Positions 32,053-41,740 of a stretch of 64,000 bases of DNA are shown in pieces. Source of the DNA: Chloroflexota bacterium (GTDB lineage Bacteria; Chloroflexota; Anaerolineae; Anaerolineales; Villigracilaceae); contig JACPVF010000016.1 in assembly GCA_016191845.1 (NCBI GenBank), positions 372,001-436,000 of the forward strand. Direction: 5' to 3'. Positions within the stretch are counted from its first letter, which is position 1, and every line of letters begins with the position of its first letter. Below the pieces are notes generated by a model, which was not told the origin of the DNA, did not search any database, and saw only the letters and a program-made list of their open reading frames with translations. Made by a program: the position numbers and the translations under genes.

Positions 32053-32814
32053 ATGCTCTTTACAGACTCCGTCTACGTTGGGATCGACCCTGCTTCGGGA
32101 CGCAAATCCTTTGCGTACGCCGCGCTCGATCGTGACCTGCATCTGGTCACGTTGGCGGACGGCGAACTGGACGATCTGACAGCCTTCCTTGGCGCGCAGC
32201 GTTCGGCAGTGGCGGCCGTCCTGGCGCCTTCGAGCGTCAATCAGGGATTGGTGCGGAGGAAGCTCGAAAGCGAGAGTCTTACCCCAGGGATGCACATCCG
32301 TGGAGCGGACCTGCGCATGGCGGAATACGACCTGCGTGAACGCGGCATCACGGTGACGGGCACGCCCGCGCGCGCTGAGTCCTGCCCCGCGTGGATGCAG
32401 TCTGGTTTCGACCTGTATAAGAAGCTGACGAAGATGGGCTTTGCGACCTACCCACAGGACGACGCCCCGTACCAGATGCTGGAGGCGAATCCGCATGCCT
32501 GTTTCTGCGCCCTGCTGGATCAGATCCCGCTGCCCAAGCCGACCCTGGAGGGGCGTCTGCAGCGACAGTTGGCCCTGCACGAGCGCCGAGTCCGCGTGAA
32601 AGACCCGATGGATTTCTTCGAGGAGATCACGCGCCATAAATTACTGCGAGGCATCCTGCCGACCGACCTGATCTATGCCGCCGACATGCTGGACGTGATC
32701 GTTGCGGCTTACACGGCCTGGCTGGCGGCCCAGCACCCCGAGCAGATCGTCCACGTAGGGGACCCATCCGAAGGGCAGATTGTGGTCCCAGGGCGGCTGA
32801 AGGAGAAATATTGA
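32053..32814 (+). CDS. DUF429 family protein (predicted RNase H-like fold)
   Basis: 253 aa. An N-terminal VYVGIDPASGRKSFAYAALD resembles the first strands of RNase H-like nucleases and matches DUF429 proteins. Later conserved-looking segments include APSSVNQGLVRRKLE, MLEANPHACFCALL and the acidic DLIYAADMLDVIVAAYTAW near residue 210. A predicted nuclease-like activity is inferred from the fold only. Transcribed alone, with a terminator shared with the convergent gene downstream. Confidence 0.82.
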   Translation: MLFTDSVYVGIDPASGRKSFAYAALDRDLHLVTLADGELDDLTAFLGAQRSAVAAVLAPSSVNQGLVRRKLESESLTPGMHIRGADLRMAEYDLRERGITVTGTPARAESCPAWMQSGFDLYKKLTKMGFATYPQDDAPYQMLEANPHACFCALLDQIPLPKPTLEGRLQRQLALHERRVRVKDPMDFFEEITRHKLLRGILPTDLIYAADMLDVIVAAYTAWLAAQHPEQIVHVGDPSEGQIVVPGRLKEKY

Positions 32815-32820
32815 TTTGTT

Positions 32821-32849
32821 GCAGGGACGGCCCATCAGGCCGTCCCTGT
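32821..32849 (+). terminator. bidirectional terminator
   Basis: GCAGGGACGGCC / GGCCGTCCCTGT hairpin followed by ATTTTATT, between convergent genes ending at 32814 and 32853. Confidence 0.85.
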
Positions 32850-32852
32850 ATT

Positions 32853-33671
32853 TTATTCCTCGGTCTCCATCGCGTGTTCGGCCAGCATTTCCTCCAGTTT
32901 ACCCACGCGTTGTAACACTTCTTCAATTTCCAACTCCGCCTTCAAGTTGACACGGTAATCCAGCTCGCTGCGCACGCGATCCTTGGCGTCCTGTCGGTTC
33001 TGGCTCATCATAATGACGGGCGCCTGAATGGCTGCCAGCATGGACAAGAACAGGTTCAGCAGGATGAATGGGTAAGGATCCCAGGGCTTCGCGAGTTCAG
33101 AATTTAGGAAGATATACACCACCAGAATCACCGCGAACGTGATGACGAATCCCCAAGAGCCGCCGAAGCGTGCCACGGCATCCGCCATCCGTTGACCGAA
33201 GGTCTCCTGCTCGTCGATCTCCTCGTTAGGGTTGCGGGCTACGCGAGTGCGCATCAGGTCGTGCGCCACGCGCAATTGCTTTTCTACAATAGTCATCATG
33301 TCCAGACCTGCTAACGGTTTGACGGTGAGCAGCGCAATGATGTCATTGCGGTCGATCTCGATGGCGGTCGTGTCCTCCATGGCCACGGCCGTCGTTTGGT
33401 GTTTCTCGCCCGCCATCAGCGAGGACATGCCCACCAGTCCGCCGTCGTCTGCAATGTCCACCACCACGGTCTCGTGGTTGGCATCCTTGATGCTGACGTG
33501 GATCGTCCCCTTTTGCACGAGGTACGCCAGCCCGCCAGGGTCACCTGCTCTGAAGATGACCTCGCCTTCTTTGAACTTCCGCACGGAGACCTGGTCGGCC
33601 AGCACCTTTCGTTCATCCGCGTCCAGTAATTGGAACAAAGGGACATCATTGAAGAGATCAGGATCGACCAT
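32853..33671 (-). CDS. cNMP-binding domain plus DUF1003 membrane protein
   Basis: 272 aa. Residues about 10-130 form a Crp-like cyclic-nucleotide-binding domain (FKEGEVIFRAGDPGG, then GLVGMSSLMAGEKHQTTAVA). Residues about 150-272 form a DUF1003 module with two transmembrane helices (WGFVITFAVILVVYIFL and PFILLNLFLSMLAAIQAPVI), ending in a QNRQDAKDR-type coiled segment. There is no DNA-binding domain. GAGGTGTCTG precedes the ATG. It may sense an intracellular nucleotide at the membrane; the output is unknown. Confidence 0.88.
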   Translation of the reverse strand: MVDPDLFNDVPLFQLLDADERKVLADQVSVRKFKEGEVIFRAGDPGGLAYLVQKGTIHVSIKDANHETVVVDIADDGGLVGMSSLMAGEKHQTTAVAMEDTTAIEIDRNDIIALLTVKPLAGLDMMTIVEKQLRVAHDLMRTRVARNPNEEIDEQETFGQRMADAVARFGGSWGFVITFAVILVVYIFLNSELAKPWDPYPFILLNLFLSMLAAIQAPVIMMSQNRQDAKDRVRSELDYRVNLKAELEIEEVLQRVGKLEEMLAEHAMETEE

Positions 33672-33765
33672 CAGACACCTCTTTTTTAGCGAAATTTGGG
33701 CTAGGATACCACGTTCTTATCTGTTCACGATGGTACAATAGCACATTCTATTTTTTGGATTGACT

Positions 33766-35742
33766 ATGACCCCCGACCTTCAAACTCGTTCCATTAATAC
33801 GCTTCGTTTTCTTTCCGCTGACGGCGTCCAACAGGCCAACTCAGGCCACCCTGGACTTCCAATGGGCACCGCTGCAATCGCCTTCACCCTGTGGACGCGT
33901 CACCTGCGTCACAACCCCCGCAACCCCAAGTGGGCGGGCCGCGACCGCTTCGTCCTCTCGGGCGGACATGGCTCGATGCTGTTGTACTCCCTGCTGCATC
34001 TCACGGGCTACGATGTCTCTCTCGATGACCTCAAGAACTTCCGCCAGTGGGGCAGTATTACACCTGGACATCCCGAATACGGCCTGACCCCTGGCGTCGA
34101 GATGACCACGGGTCCGCTTGGACAGGGATTCGCCACAGGCGTGGGCATGGCGATTGCCGCCAATCACATGGCCGCAACCTTCAACCGCCCTGGGCATGAA
34201 TTGATCGACCCGTTCATCTACGCCATCGTTACCGACGGCGATCTGATGGAAGGTGTCGCCTCTGAGGCCGCCTCGCTGGCGGGACATCTCTCCCTGGGCC
34301 GTCTGATCTACCTCTACGACGACAATCACATCTCCATCGACGGCTCGACCGACCTGGCTTTCACCGAGGACCGCGCTCTGCGTTTCGAGGCTTATGGTTG
34401 GCACGTGCAGAAGGTGGCCGACGGCAACGACGTTGAAGCCGTCGATGCCGCCATCCAGGCCGCCAAAGCCGATCCGCGCCCATCGATCATCGTGTGCCGT
34501 ACCACCATCGGCTTTGGCTCCCCGAATCGCCAGGGCACTTCGAAGGCCCACGGTGAGCCGCTGGGCGATGAAGAACTGGCCCTCGCCAAGCAAAACTTGG
34601 GTTGGCCGACCGAGCCGCGTTTCTTCATCCCTGAGGACGTGCTCGAGTTCTACCGCCAGGCCGTAACCCGCGGAGGCAAGGCCGAGGATGAGTGGAAACT
34701 GCGCTTCGAAGCCTATCGCCGCATCCACCCCGAGGCAGGCAAGGAACTGGAGCGCCGCCTGAAGGGCGAGTTGCCGCAGGATTGGCAATCTGCGTTGCCA
34801 AGTTTCCCCGCCGACCCGAAGGGCATGGCTACCCGCGCCTCCTCGGGCAAGGTGCTCAATGCCCTGGCCGCCAAGCTGCCCGAATTGATCGGCGGCTCCG
34901 CGGATTTGGCCCCGTCGAACAACACCAAGCTGGATGGTTACCCCGCCTTCCAGAAGGACAGTCCGCAGGGACGCAACTTCCACTTCGGCGTGCGCGAACA
35001 TGCCATGGGCGCGGCCCTGAACGGCATGGCCGTCTTCGGCGGCGTGATTCCCTACGGCGGCACCTTCCTGGTCTTCTCCGATTACAACCGACCCGCCATC
35101 CGTGTGGCGGCGCTCTCGCACATCCCGTCGATTTTTGTCTTTACACACGATTCGATCGGCTTGGGCGAGGATGGCCCGACCCACCAGCCCGTGGAGCATC
35201 TGGCCGCGTTGCGCACCATTCCCAATCTGACCGTCATCCGCCCCGCCGACGCGAATGAGGTGACCGCCGCTTGGAAGGTTGCTATCGAGAACAGGCACGG
35301 ACCGACCGTCCTGGCCCTGACCCGACAGAATGTCCCGACCTTCGGCCCCTTCAGCGAGCCGACCGTCGAGCGCGGCGCGTATGTCCTCAAGGACTTTGGC
35401 GCCGAACCGAAGTTGATCCTGATGGCCTCAGGTTCGGAAGTGGGCCTGATCTACGCCGCCGCCGAGAAACTGGCCGCGGAAGGCATCGCTGCTCGCGTGG
35501 TGTCGTTCCCGTCGTGGGAACTGTTCGAGAAACAGGACCAGGCCTATCGTGAGTCCGTGTTGCCGAAGTCGATCCAGGCGCGATTGGCCGTCGAGGCGGG
35601 AGTCCGCCAGGGCTGGGAGCGCTACGCGTCGGCCTTCATCTGCATGGAGTCCTTCGGCGCATCCGCGCCCGCCAAAATCCTGTTCGAGAAGTTCGGCTTC
35701 ACGGTCGAGAACGTGGTGGCGAAGGCGAAGGAACTGCTATGA
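33766..35742 (+). CDS. tkt: transketolase
   Basis: ThDP-dependent transketolase of the pentose phosphate pathway, 658 aa from the ATG at 33766. N-terminal [13 protein letters not shown] is followed by [13 protein letters not shown]. The ThDP/Mg site is in [20 protein letters not shown] through [11 protein letters not shown]. The C-terminal domains contain [17 protein letters not shown] and [19 protein letters not shown], and [11 protein letters not shown] is also seen. Its stop overlaps the rpiB start by 4 nt. A TACAAT at 33734-33739 may be its -10 element. Confidence 0.96.
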   Translation: MTPDLQTRSINTLRFLSADGVQQANSGHPGLPMGTAAIAFTLWTRHLRHNPRNPKWAGRDRFVLSGGHGSMLLYSLLHLTGYDVSLDDLKNFRQWGSITPGHPEYGLTPGVEMTTGPLGQGFATGVGMAIAANHMAATFNRPGHELIDPFIYAIVTDGDLMEGVASEAASLAGHLSLGRLIYLYDDNHISIDGSTDLAFTEDRALRFEAYGWHVQKVADGNDVEAVDAAIQAAKADPRPSIIVCRTTIGFGSPNRQGTSKAHGEPLGDEELALAKQNLGWPTEPRFFIPEDVLEFYRQAVTRGGKAEDEWKLRFEAYRRIHPEAGKELERRLKGELPQDWQSALPSFPADPKGMATRASSGKVLNALAAKLPELIGGSADLAPSNNTKLDGYPAFQKDSPQGRNFHFGVREHAMGAALNGMAVFGGVIPYGGTFLVFSDYNRPAIRVAALSHIPSIFVFTHDSIGLGEDGPTHQPVEHLAALRTIPNLTVIRPADANEVTAAWKVAIENRHGPTVLALTRQNVPTFGPFSEPTVERGAYVLKDFGAEPKLILMASGSEVGLIYAAAEKLAAEGIAARVVSFPSWELFEKQDQAYRESVLPKSIQARLAVEAGVRQGWERYASAFICMESFGASAPAKILFEKFGFTVENVVAKAKELL

Positions 35743-36209
35743 AAGTTGCCATCGCTGGAGACCATGCAGGCTTTCCGCTCAAGGCGACTGTGATCGAGGC
35801 TGTCCGCGCGGCGGGCCACGAACCCATGGACCTGGGCACGGATAGCACCGCTCCTGTGGACTTTCCTGATTTTGCCGAGAAGGTCGGTCACGCCATCCAG
35901 AACGGCGAGGCCGAGCGCGGGATTTTGATCTGCGGCTCGGGCATCGGCGCGTGCATCGCCGCCAACAAGATGAAGGGCGTGTATGCTTCGATCTGCCATG
36001 ATACCTATTCCGCCATGCAGGGCGTCTTACATGATGACATGAACGTGCTGTGCATGGGCGGACGTGTGATCGGCCCCGAATTGGTCAAAGTGCTGGTGCC
36101 CGCCTTTTTGAATACGGAATATCAAGGCAATGAACCTGGCGGCGAACGCCTGGCGCGGCGCGTGGCGAAGATCAGGAAATTAGAAGAAGGAAAGTCGTTG
36201 GAAGGTTAA
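35739..36209 (+). CDS. rpiB: ribose-5-phosphate isomerase B
   Basis: 156-aa RpiB/LacAB-type sugar-phosphate isomerase interconverting ribulose-5-phosphate and ribose-5-phosphate. Family motifs: [15 protein letters not shown] at the start, the catalytic-Cys loop [17 protein letters not shown] (about 62-78), then [19 protein letters not shown] overlap with transketolase indicates coupled translation in a pentose-phosphate operon. Confidence 0.96.
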   Translation: MKVAIAGDHAGFPLKATVIEAVRAAGHEPMDLGTDSTAPVDFPDFAEKVGHAIQNGEAERGILICGSGIGACIAANKMKGVYASICHDTYSAMQGVLHDDMNVLCMGGRVIGPELVKVLVPAFLNTEYQGNEPGGERLARRVAKIRKLEEGKSLEG

Positions 36210-36275
36210 AAGGTTGGTAGGTTTGTAGGTTGGCCTTACACTTTCTGACTTTGAGGCCTGCTAACGAGAGCCATC

Positions 36276-36686
36276 ATGCCCACCATCAAACGCTTTGAAG
36301 AAATTGAGGCTTGGCAAACTGCGCGCGACCTGACAAAAACGATCTACGCCGTCACGGAGCAAGGAAAGTTCGCCCGCGATTTTGGCCTGCGGGACCAGAT
36401 TCGCCGTGCGTCGGTTTCGGTGATGAGCAATATTGCTGAAGGATTTGAATCCCAAACGCAACAACAATTCATCCGGTATTTAAGTATCGCGAAGGCGTCT
36501 GCTGGTGAAGTGCGTTCGCAATTGTATGTCTCTCGCGACCTGAATTATTTGACTGAAGAACAATTTACTGGCTTGTTTCAAATGGCCGAGAAAGCATCCC
36601 GCCAAATCGCCAACTTTATTTCATATCTTGAAAGTCATCCACAATCCCGCACAGTGCGGGAGGATTTCACAGAGTACGAAGCCTGA
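36276..36686 (+). CDS. four-helix-bundle (23S rRNA intervening-sequence type) protein
   Basis: 136-aa protein of the IVP/S23-like four-helix-bundle family: FEEIEAWQTARDLTKTIY near the start, then LRDQIRRASVSVMSNIAEGFE, then FIRYLSIAKASAGEVRSQL. These are often encoded as free-standing genes or in rRNA intervening sequences and tend to be scattered like mobile genes; their biochemical role is unclear. Here the gene interrupts the pentose-phosphate cluster between rpiB and tal-pgi in the same direction. GAGAGCC upstream is a weak ribosome-binding site. Confidence 0.9.
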   Translation: MPTIKRFEEIEAWQTARDLTKTIYAVTEQGKFARDFGLRDQIRRASVSVMSNIAEGFESQTQQQFIRYLSIAKASAGEVRSQLYVSRDLNYLTEEQFTGLFQMAEKASRQIANFISYLESHPQSRTVREDFTEYEA

Positions 36687-36731
36687 TCCTTCAATCTGTA
36701 AACCTTCAAACCTGAAAACTTGGAAACAAAA

Positions 36732-39419
36732 ATGACAACCCCAATCGAAAAGCTTACCTCTCTCGGCCAATCCCTTTGGTACGACAATATCCAGCGCCGT
36801 CTCTTGGAGAATGGCGAACTCAAGGCCATGATCGACCGCGGTGATATCCGCGGCGTGACCTCCAATCCGACCATCTTCAACAATGCCATCGCCAAGACCA
36901 ACGATTACGATGCGGCCCTGACCCCGCTCGCCTGGTCGGGTTGGGACGCGGAGCAGATCTTCTGGCAGCTCGCTGTCGAAGACATCCGCGCCGCTACCGA
37001 CCTGTTCCGCCCGCTGTACGACGAGACCCGCGGCGGCGATGGTTACGTCAGCCTCGAAGTCAGTCCGTTCCTCGCGCGCGATACGGAAGGCACCTTCCAG
37101 CAAGCCCTACAGCTTTGGGATCGCGTCGCCCGTCCGAACCTGATGGTCAAGATCCCTGCCACGAAGGAAGGCATCCCCGCCATCCGCAAGGCCATCGCCG
37201 CGGGCATCAACGTCAACGTCACGTTGATCTTCTCGCTGGAGCGCTACGCCGAAGTGATGGAGGCCTACCTGAGCGGCCTCGAAGACCGCGTGGCGGCGGG
37301 GCAGCCCATCGACCACATCGCCTCGGTGGCCTCGTTCTTCGTCTCGCGCGTCGACAGCAAGATCGATCCGCGCCTGCCTGAGAACTCTCCGCTGTGCGGT
37401 CTGGCGGCCATCGCCAACGCTAAGCTGGCCTACAAGGCCTTTGAAGAGACTTTCACCACGGCGCGCTTTGCGGCGCTCAAGGCCCGCCACAGTGCGCGCG
37501 TGCAACGTCCGCTGTGGGCATCCACCAGCACCAAGAATCCCGCTTACCCCGACACGATCTATGTCGATAACCTGATCGGCCCCGACACGGTCAACACCGT
37601 GCCGCCCGCCACGTTGGACGCCTTCCGTGACCACGGCAATGCGGCGGTCACCATCACGCGTGACCTGACCGACGCCGAAAAGGCCCTGGCCGATCTGGCC
37701 AAGGCGGGCATCTCGATGGATACCGTCACCCAGGAACTGGAGGACGAGGGCGTCAAGTCCTTTGCGGATGCGTTCACCCAGCTGTTGGCGACCATCGACG
37801 AGCGCAGGAAGTCCGCCCGCTCCCAGATCGGACATCTGGCGGATCCCGTTTCCGAGCGGGTTGCCCAACTCGAAGCGGAGTCCGTCCCCGCCCGCATCTG
37901 GCAGCATGACCCGCTCTTGTGGGCCGACCCATCTGACGCGGCGGGCACGAAGGAAGTCACCATCCGTCTCGGCTGGCTGGATTCGCCCGTCGCTTCGCGA
38001 GCGGCTGTTGCTGAGATCCAGGTTTTCGCTGACGAGGTCCATGCGCAGGGCATCAAGAAGTTCCTTGTCATCGGCATGGGCGGCTCCTCGCTCACGCCCG
38101 AGGTCTTCTCGTTGTTCTTCCCGCACCCCGAATACAAGCTGTCGATCCTCGACTCGACCGATCCCGCTCAGGCGTTGGAAGCGAGCAAACATTTTCCGCC
38201 TACCGAGACGCTCTACATCGTTGCCAGCAAATCGGGCGGTACCGCCGAGGTGATGGCTGGTTTCAACTACTTCTGGGAACTGGCCAAGGGCGACGGCTCG
38301 CGCTTTGTCGTCACTACCGATGCGGGCTCCTCGCTGGAAGTGCTCGGCAAGGAGCGCGGCTTCCGCAAGATCTTCAACGCGGACCCGATGGTGGGCGGCC
38401 GTTATTCGGCATTGACTCACTTTGGGCTGGTCGCCGCCGCGCTGATCGGCGTAGACCTGAACCAGTTCCTCGCCCGCGCCGCCTGGATGCGTGATCAGTC
38501 GCTGGCCGACGTGCCCGCGGCGCGTAACCCTGGCCTGGTGCTGGGTGCCGTGTTGGCCGAATCCACTTTGGGTGGGAGGGACAAGCTCACCATCTTGAGC
38601 GACTCGGCTCTGGCTCCGCTTGGTTCGTGGATCGAGCAGATCGTGGCCGAATCGAGCGGCAAATTCGGCAAAGGCATCATCCCCGTGGACGGCGAGCCTG
38701 CGGGCATCCCATCCGATTATGGCGCGGACCGCCTGTTCGTGTACCTGCGCCAATCGGGTGAGCACGATTCGGCCGTGATGAAACTGCGCGGTGCGGGCTT
38801 CCCTGTCATTGAGTTTCACCTGCCTGACTCATACGCACTGGCAGCTGAGATGTTCCGCTGGGAAGTGGCCACCGCCACGGCTTGTTATCTCTTGGGTGTA
38901 AACGCATTCGACCAGCCCGACGTGCAGGACGCCAAGGAGATGACCAAGGCCAAGATTGCCGAATATCAAAAGAACGGTTCCTTGCCCGAAAGCGACCTGG
39001 TGGCCCTGACGGTCGCGTCGACGGCTCTCAAGAATTTGCTGGAGAAGGTCAAAGCGGGCGATTATATTGCCGTCAATGCCTATCTGCCGCGCAATTCCGA
39101 GACGACCGCCGCACTGACCCAGTTCCGTATGGCGCTGCGCACGCAGACGGGCTGCGCCACCACCGTCGGCTTTGGCCCGCGCTTCCAGCACTCGACGGGT
39201 CAACTCCACAAGGGTGGACCCGACAGCGGCGTGTTTATCCAGATCGTGGCGGATGCCTCGCCCGATGTAACCATCCCCACCCAGGGCATGAGCTTCGGTA
39301 CCCTGGAACGCGCTCAGGCCCTCGGCGATTATGAGGCTTTACGCGCCCGTGGACGCCGCGCCATCCGCATCCACCTGCCCAACGCAGATGCGGTCAAGAC
39401 GTTGGTAGACCTGCTGTAA
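36732..39419 (+). CDS. tal-pgi: bifunctional transaldolase / glucose-6-phosphate isomerase
   Basis: 895-aa fusion of two pentose-phosphate/glycolytic enzymes. Residues about 1-365 are transaldolase: [29 protein letters not shown], and the Schiff-base lysine in [11 protein letters not shown]. Residues about 370-895 are a phosphoglucose isomerase: [47 protein letters not shown] and [12 protein letters not shown]. The start ATG at 36732 is chosen over an in-frame TTG at 36720. Tal-Pgi fusions are known in several phyla including Chloroflexota. Last gene of the cluster, followed by a terminator. Confidence 0.95.
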   Translation: MTTPIEKLTSLGQSLWYDNIQRRLLENGELKAMIDRGDIRGVTSNPTIFNNAIAKTNDYDAALTPLAWSGWDAEQIFWQLAVEDIRAATDLFRPLYDETRGGDGYVSLEVSPFLARDTEGTFQQALQLWDRVARPNLMVKIPATKEGIPAIRKAIAAGINVNVTLIFSLERYAEVMEAYLSGLEDRVAAGQPIDHIASVASFFVSRVDSKIDPRLPENSPLCGLAAIANAKLAYKAFEETFTTARFAALKARHSARVQRPLWASTSTKNPAYPDTIYVDNLIGPDTVNTVPPATLDAFRDHGNAAVTITRDLTDAEKALADLAKAGISMDTVTQELEDEGVKSFADAFTQLLATIDERRKSARSQIGHLADPVSERVAQLEAESVPARIWQHDPLLWADPSDAAGTKEVTIRLGWLDSPVASRAAVAEIQVFADEVHAQGIKKFLVIGMGGSSLTPEVFSLFFPHPEYKLSILDSTDPAQALEASKHFPPTETLYIVASKSGGTAEVMAGFNYFWELAKGDGSRFVVTTDAGSSLEVLGKERGFRKIFNADPMVGGRYSALTHFGLVAAALIGVDLNQFLARAAWMRDQSLADVPAARNPGLVLGAVLAESTLGGRDKLTILSDSALAPLGSWIEQIVAESSGKFGKGIIPVDGEPAGIPSDYGADRLFVYLRQSGEHDSAVMKLRGAGFPVIEFHLPDSYALAAEMFRWEVATATACYLLGVNAFDQPDVQDAKEMTKAKIAEYQKNGSLPESDLVALTVASTALKNLLEKVKAGDYIAVNAYLPRNSETTAALTQFRMALRTQTGCATTVGFGPRFQHSTGQLHKGGPDSGVFIQIVADASPDVTIPTQGMSFGTLERAQALGDYEALRARGRRAIRIHLPNADAVKTLVDLL

Positions 39420-39428
39420 AAAAACAGT

Positions 39429-39456
39429 GAGGCGGACCTTCAAGGTCCGCCTCTTT
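39429..39456 (+). terminator. terminator after tal-pgi
   Basis: GAGGCGGACCTT / AAGGTCCGCCTC hairpin with a minimal loop and a TTTATTT tail; also faces the convergent minus-strand gene. Confidence 0.88.
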
Positions 39457-39458
39457 AT

Positions 39459-39770
39459 TTAAGAGTTTTGGTTTTCAGGGAAAAGTATGGCCCAACAATC
39501 TGAGGTGCCTGTAAGCAGGCCCAGTCCTTTTCTAAGGGGCTTGTCGCAAGGCTGAGCATGGAGCGTCTTTGCAATCCGCTCTGCTTCAGGTGAAAAATAG
39601 GCGTTTACCTCGCAGTGTAAACGATCCTCTGAATCATATCGTGTAAAAACAGCCATTCCCGCAGGCCTGCCCGCTGCTTCGAAATACGCCTGGAACGAAT
39701 CGCGTATTTGATCGAGTACGTCGGTGGCCGTCATGCCATCTCCAAGCGAAAGGTGAAACCATGTGGACAT
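39459..39770 (-). CDS. hypothetical protein
   Basis: 103-aa cytoplasmic-looking alpha/beta protein with no recognised motif. Segments VLDQIRDSFQAYFEAAGRP, then RLHCEVNAYFSPEAERIAKTL and CDKPLRKGLGLL suggest a compact domain. Three Cys are present, not in a metal-binding pattern. Separated by a short gap from the small membrane protein gene upstream on the same strand. No clear Shine-Dalgarno. Confidence 0.65.
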   Translation of the reverse strand: MSTWFHLSLGDGMTATDVLDQIRDSFQAYFEAAGRPAGMAVFTRYDSEDRLHCEVNAYFSPEAERIAKTLHAQPCDKPLRKGLGLLTGTSDCWAILFPENQNS

Positions 39771-39800
39771 AAGCTAGGGTGGATTCTTAAGTTCTCGACC

Positions 39801-40079
39801 CTACAGGAAGAAACTTCCGAGGTAGATCAGAAAGTCCACCACCAGCGCCGCCAGCGCCACGTAAAAACTGACCAGGAGTGCGGTGAAGTTTCGCTTTCTG
39901 GCGGGATTCTTCTCCCAGGTAGCCAGGTCATGCAGGTTGGCGATGTCGCGGGTATGTTCGCGAAGTGGATCGCTCGGGTAACCGTTACTGCGGATTACGC
40001 TCTTGATGATGCCCCATAGAATGATCAGGATCAGGGCCAGTGGCAGCAGAAGAAGCAGGGGAAGATTGTCAGAGGGCAT
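39801..40079 (-). CDS. small two-helix membrane protein
   Basis: 92 aa with hydrophobic helices at about 7-26 and 66-89, separated by a charged stretch containing NPARKRNF. Likely an inner-membrane hairpin with its loop in the cytoplasm. No family recognised. A TATAAT on the minus strand at 40109-40104 lies 24 nt upstream of the start and may be its -10 element. Confidence 0.7.
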   Translation of the reverse strand: MPSDNLPLLLLLPLALILIILWGIIKSVIRSNGYPSDPLREHTRDIANLHDLATWEKNPARKRNFTALLVSFYVALAALVVDFLIYLGSFFL

Positions 40080-40142
40080 AATGGTGCTCGCGGGAATGGG
40101 ATGATTATAAATCCGCCGCCATTCGGCGGCGGAAGCGGATGT

Positions 40143-40931
40143 CTATTCTTTCATTTTCACGTAGATCAGGATTGAACCGTCGATTTCCTGGCTACGCATC
40201 TCGAAATCATCTTTCAGGCTGCGCACCAGACGTGAGAGCTGTTTCTGTCCATACGTGCGTGGATCGAAGCTGGGATCGAGCTGATACAGGTTGGTGCCCA
40301 TCACATCCAGGCGTGCCCAGCCATCCTCACGGACGGCCATCTCGTAGGCTTGCTCTAGCAGGGGCATGGGATCGGCCTCGGACGATTTCTCGGCTTCGAC
40401 CTTTTCTTCTCCGCTCTTGCCTTCCTTGACCTGCTTGCCGTTGCTCTTCTTTTGGGTGCGAGGTTTCTTCTTGGCGGGGACCAGGTTCTCCGTATAGACA
40501 AACACGTCGCAGGCGTTGACGAAAGGTTTGGGCGTCTTCTTTTCGCCGATGCCCATCACGAAGGTGCCCGACTCGCGGATGCGGGTGGCCAGGCGGGTAT
40601 AGTCGCTGTCGGACGAGACCAGGCAGAAGCCTTCGACCACACCTGTATGCAGGATGTCCATCGCGTCGATGATCATGGCGCTGTCGGTGGCATTCTTTCC
40701 CACCGTATAGCGGAATTGTTGGATGGGTTGGAAGGCGTGGAAGTTGAGCGTTTCCTTCCACGAATTCATGTTCGAGGTGGTCCAGTCGCCGTAGATGCGG
40801 CGTACGGTGACCTGCCCATAACGGGCGGCCTCCACCAGCATCTGTGCGAGCAGGCCCGCCTGGGCATTGTCGCCATCGATCAGCATTGCAATCTTATGTC
40901 GCGGAAGAGAGGTGAGTTGTTCGTCAGCCAT
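40143..40931 (-). CDS. NYN-domain (LabA/DUF88-like) protein with C-terminal winged-helix (LOTUS-like) domain
   Basis: 262-aa predicted RNA-acting protein. Residues about 12-150 form a PIN-like NYN domain with its acidic residues: MLIDGDNAQAG (start), ATDSAMIIDAMDILH, and LVSSDSDYTRLATRIRE. A Lys/Glu-rich linker (about 155-190) leads to a C-terminal domain (about 192-262) with YGQKQLSRLVRSL, resembling an OST-HTH/LOTUS domain. Start ATG 40931 chosen; TATAAT ends six bases before it and no Shine-Dalgarno is present. Nuclease activity is inferred from family only. Confidence 0.88.
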   Translation of the reverse strand: MADEQLTSLPRHKIAMLIDGDNAQAGLLAQMLVEAARYGQVTVRRIYGDWTTSNMNSWKETLNFHAFQPIQQFRYTVGKNATDSAMIIDAMDILHTGVVEGFCLVSSDSDYTRLATRIRESGTFVMGIGEKKTPKPFVNACDVFVYTENLVPAKKKPRTQKKSNGKQVKEGKSGEEKVEAEKSSEADPMPLLEQAYEMAVREDGWARLDVMGTNLYQLDPSFDPRTYGQKQLSRLVRSLKDDFEMRSQEIDGSILIYVKMKE

Positions 40932-40937
40932 GCGCCG

Positions 40938-40943
40938 ATTATA
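40938..40943 (-). promoter_or_regulatory. -10 element, probable leaderless start of NYN gene
   Basis: Perfect TATAAT on the minus strand ends 6 nt before the ATG at 40931. Confidence 0.55.
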
Positions 40944-41044
40944 CAACACAAGCATCTCGTGGGGCTTATTTTGCCCGGCAGGGTGCTTTACACAATCTTT
41001 AAACTCTCTTCAAGCAGGATTTATGAAAATCAGACCGTCGGGGT

Positions 41045-41050
41045 TAGAAT
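41045..41050 (+). promoter_or_regulatory. -10 element, probable leaderless start of response regulator
   Basis: TAGAAT ends 6 nt before the ATG at 41057. The GGAG in the gap is only one base from the ATG, too close to act as a normal ribosome-binding site. Confidence 0.5.
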
Positions 41051-41056
41051 TGGAGC

Positions 41057-41740
41057 ATGCCAAAGATATTAATCGTGGATGATGAACCCTCCATTGTGAA
41101 CCTGGTCAGCGCATACCTGAAGCCCGAGAGCTATGAGGTCTATACAGCTGCCGACGGTCCTTCGGGCCTCAAGGCTGCGCGCGCCTACAAGCCTGACCTG
41201 ATCGTGCTGGATGTGATGCTGCCAGGCATGGACGGGATCGAATTGCTCTCGCTCTTGCGCCGCGAGTCGGATGTGTACGTGATCCTGCTGACAGCCCGCA
41301 CCGAGGAGACCGACAAGGTGGTGGGCCTGACCGTCGGCGCGGACGATTATGTCACCAAGCCGTTCAGTCCGCGCGAGTTGACGGCGCGCATCAAGGCGGC
41401 GCTGCGGCGCGTCAAAACGGGGGCAGGCTCGGGGTCCGAGGCGCGGATATTGTCCTTCCATCGATTGCGCATAGACACTGGAGCGCGCGTTGCCACAGTG
41501 GATGATCAGCCCATCGAGCTGACGGCCATCGAGTTCGACCTCCTGCGGGTGCTGGCCGAAAACCGCGGACGCGTTCTCACCCGCGAGCAATTACTGGAGA
41601 AGGTGTGGGGCGGTGAATATTTTGGCGAGATGCGTGTGGTGGATGTGCACCTGGGCCACGTGCGTCAGAAGTTGGGCGATGGGAATTTCATCGCCACTGT
41701 GCGCGGCGTCGGCTACCGTTTCGAGGATGAACCGCTATGA
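41057..41740 (+). CDS. OmpR-family response regulator
   Basis: 227-aa two-component response regulator. Receiver domain at 1-120 with acidic pocket VDDE (8-11), phospho-acceptor D52 in LIVLDVMLPGMDG, switch Thr in LLTART and Lys in VTKPFSPREL. A C-terminal winged-helix DNA-binding domain spans about 130-225 (LTAIEFDLLRVLAENRGRVLT, quoted by its ends; GVGYRFED). Its stop overlaps the start of the partner kinase by 4 nt. Targets unknown. Confidence 0.96.
   Translation: MPKILIVDDEPSIVNLVSAYLKPESYEVYTAADGPSGLKAARAYKPDLIVLDVMLPGMDGIELLSLLRRESDVYVILLTARTEETDKVVGLTVGADDYVTKPFSPRELTARIKAALRRVKTGAGSGSEARILSFHRLRIDTGARVATVDDQPIELTAIEFDLLRVLAENRGRVLTREQLLEKVWGGEYFGEMRVVDVHLGHVRQKLGDGNFIATVRGVGYRFEDEPL

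Noticed and set aside
33841-35298. Long open frame antisense to transketolase
   Set aside because: It mirrors the codon periodicity of the GC-rich tkt gene, has no homology-like motifs and no ribosome-binding site.
37107-38819. 570-codon antisense frame across tal-pgi
   Set aside because: Shadow of a strongly biased coding sequence; the translated protein is Arg/Gly/Asp-rich without domains.
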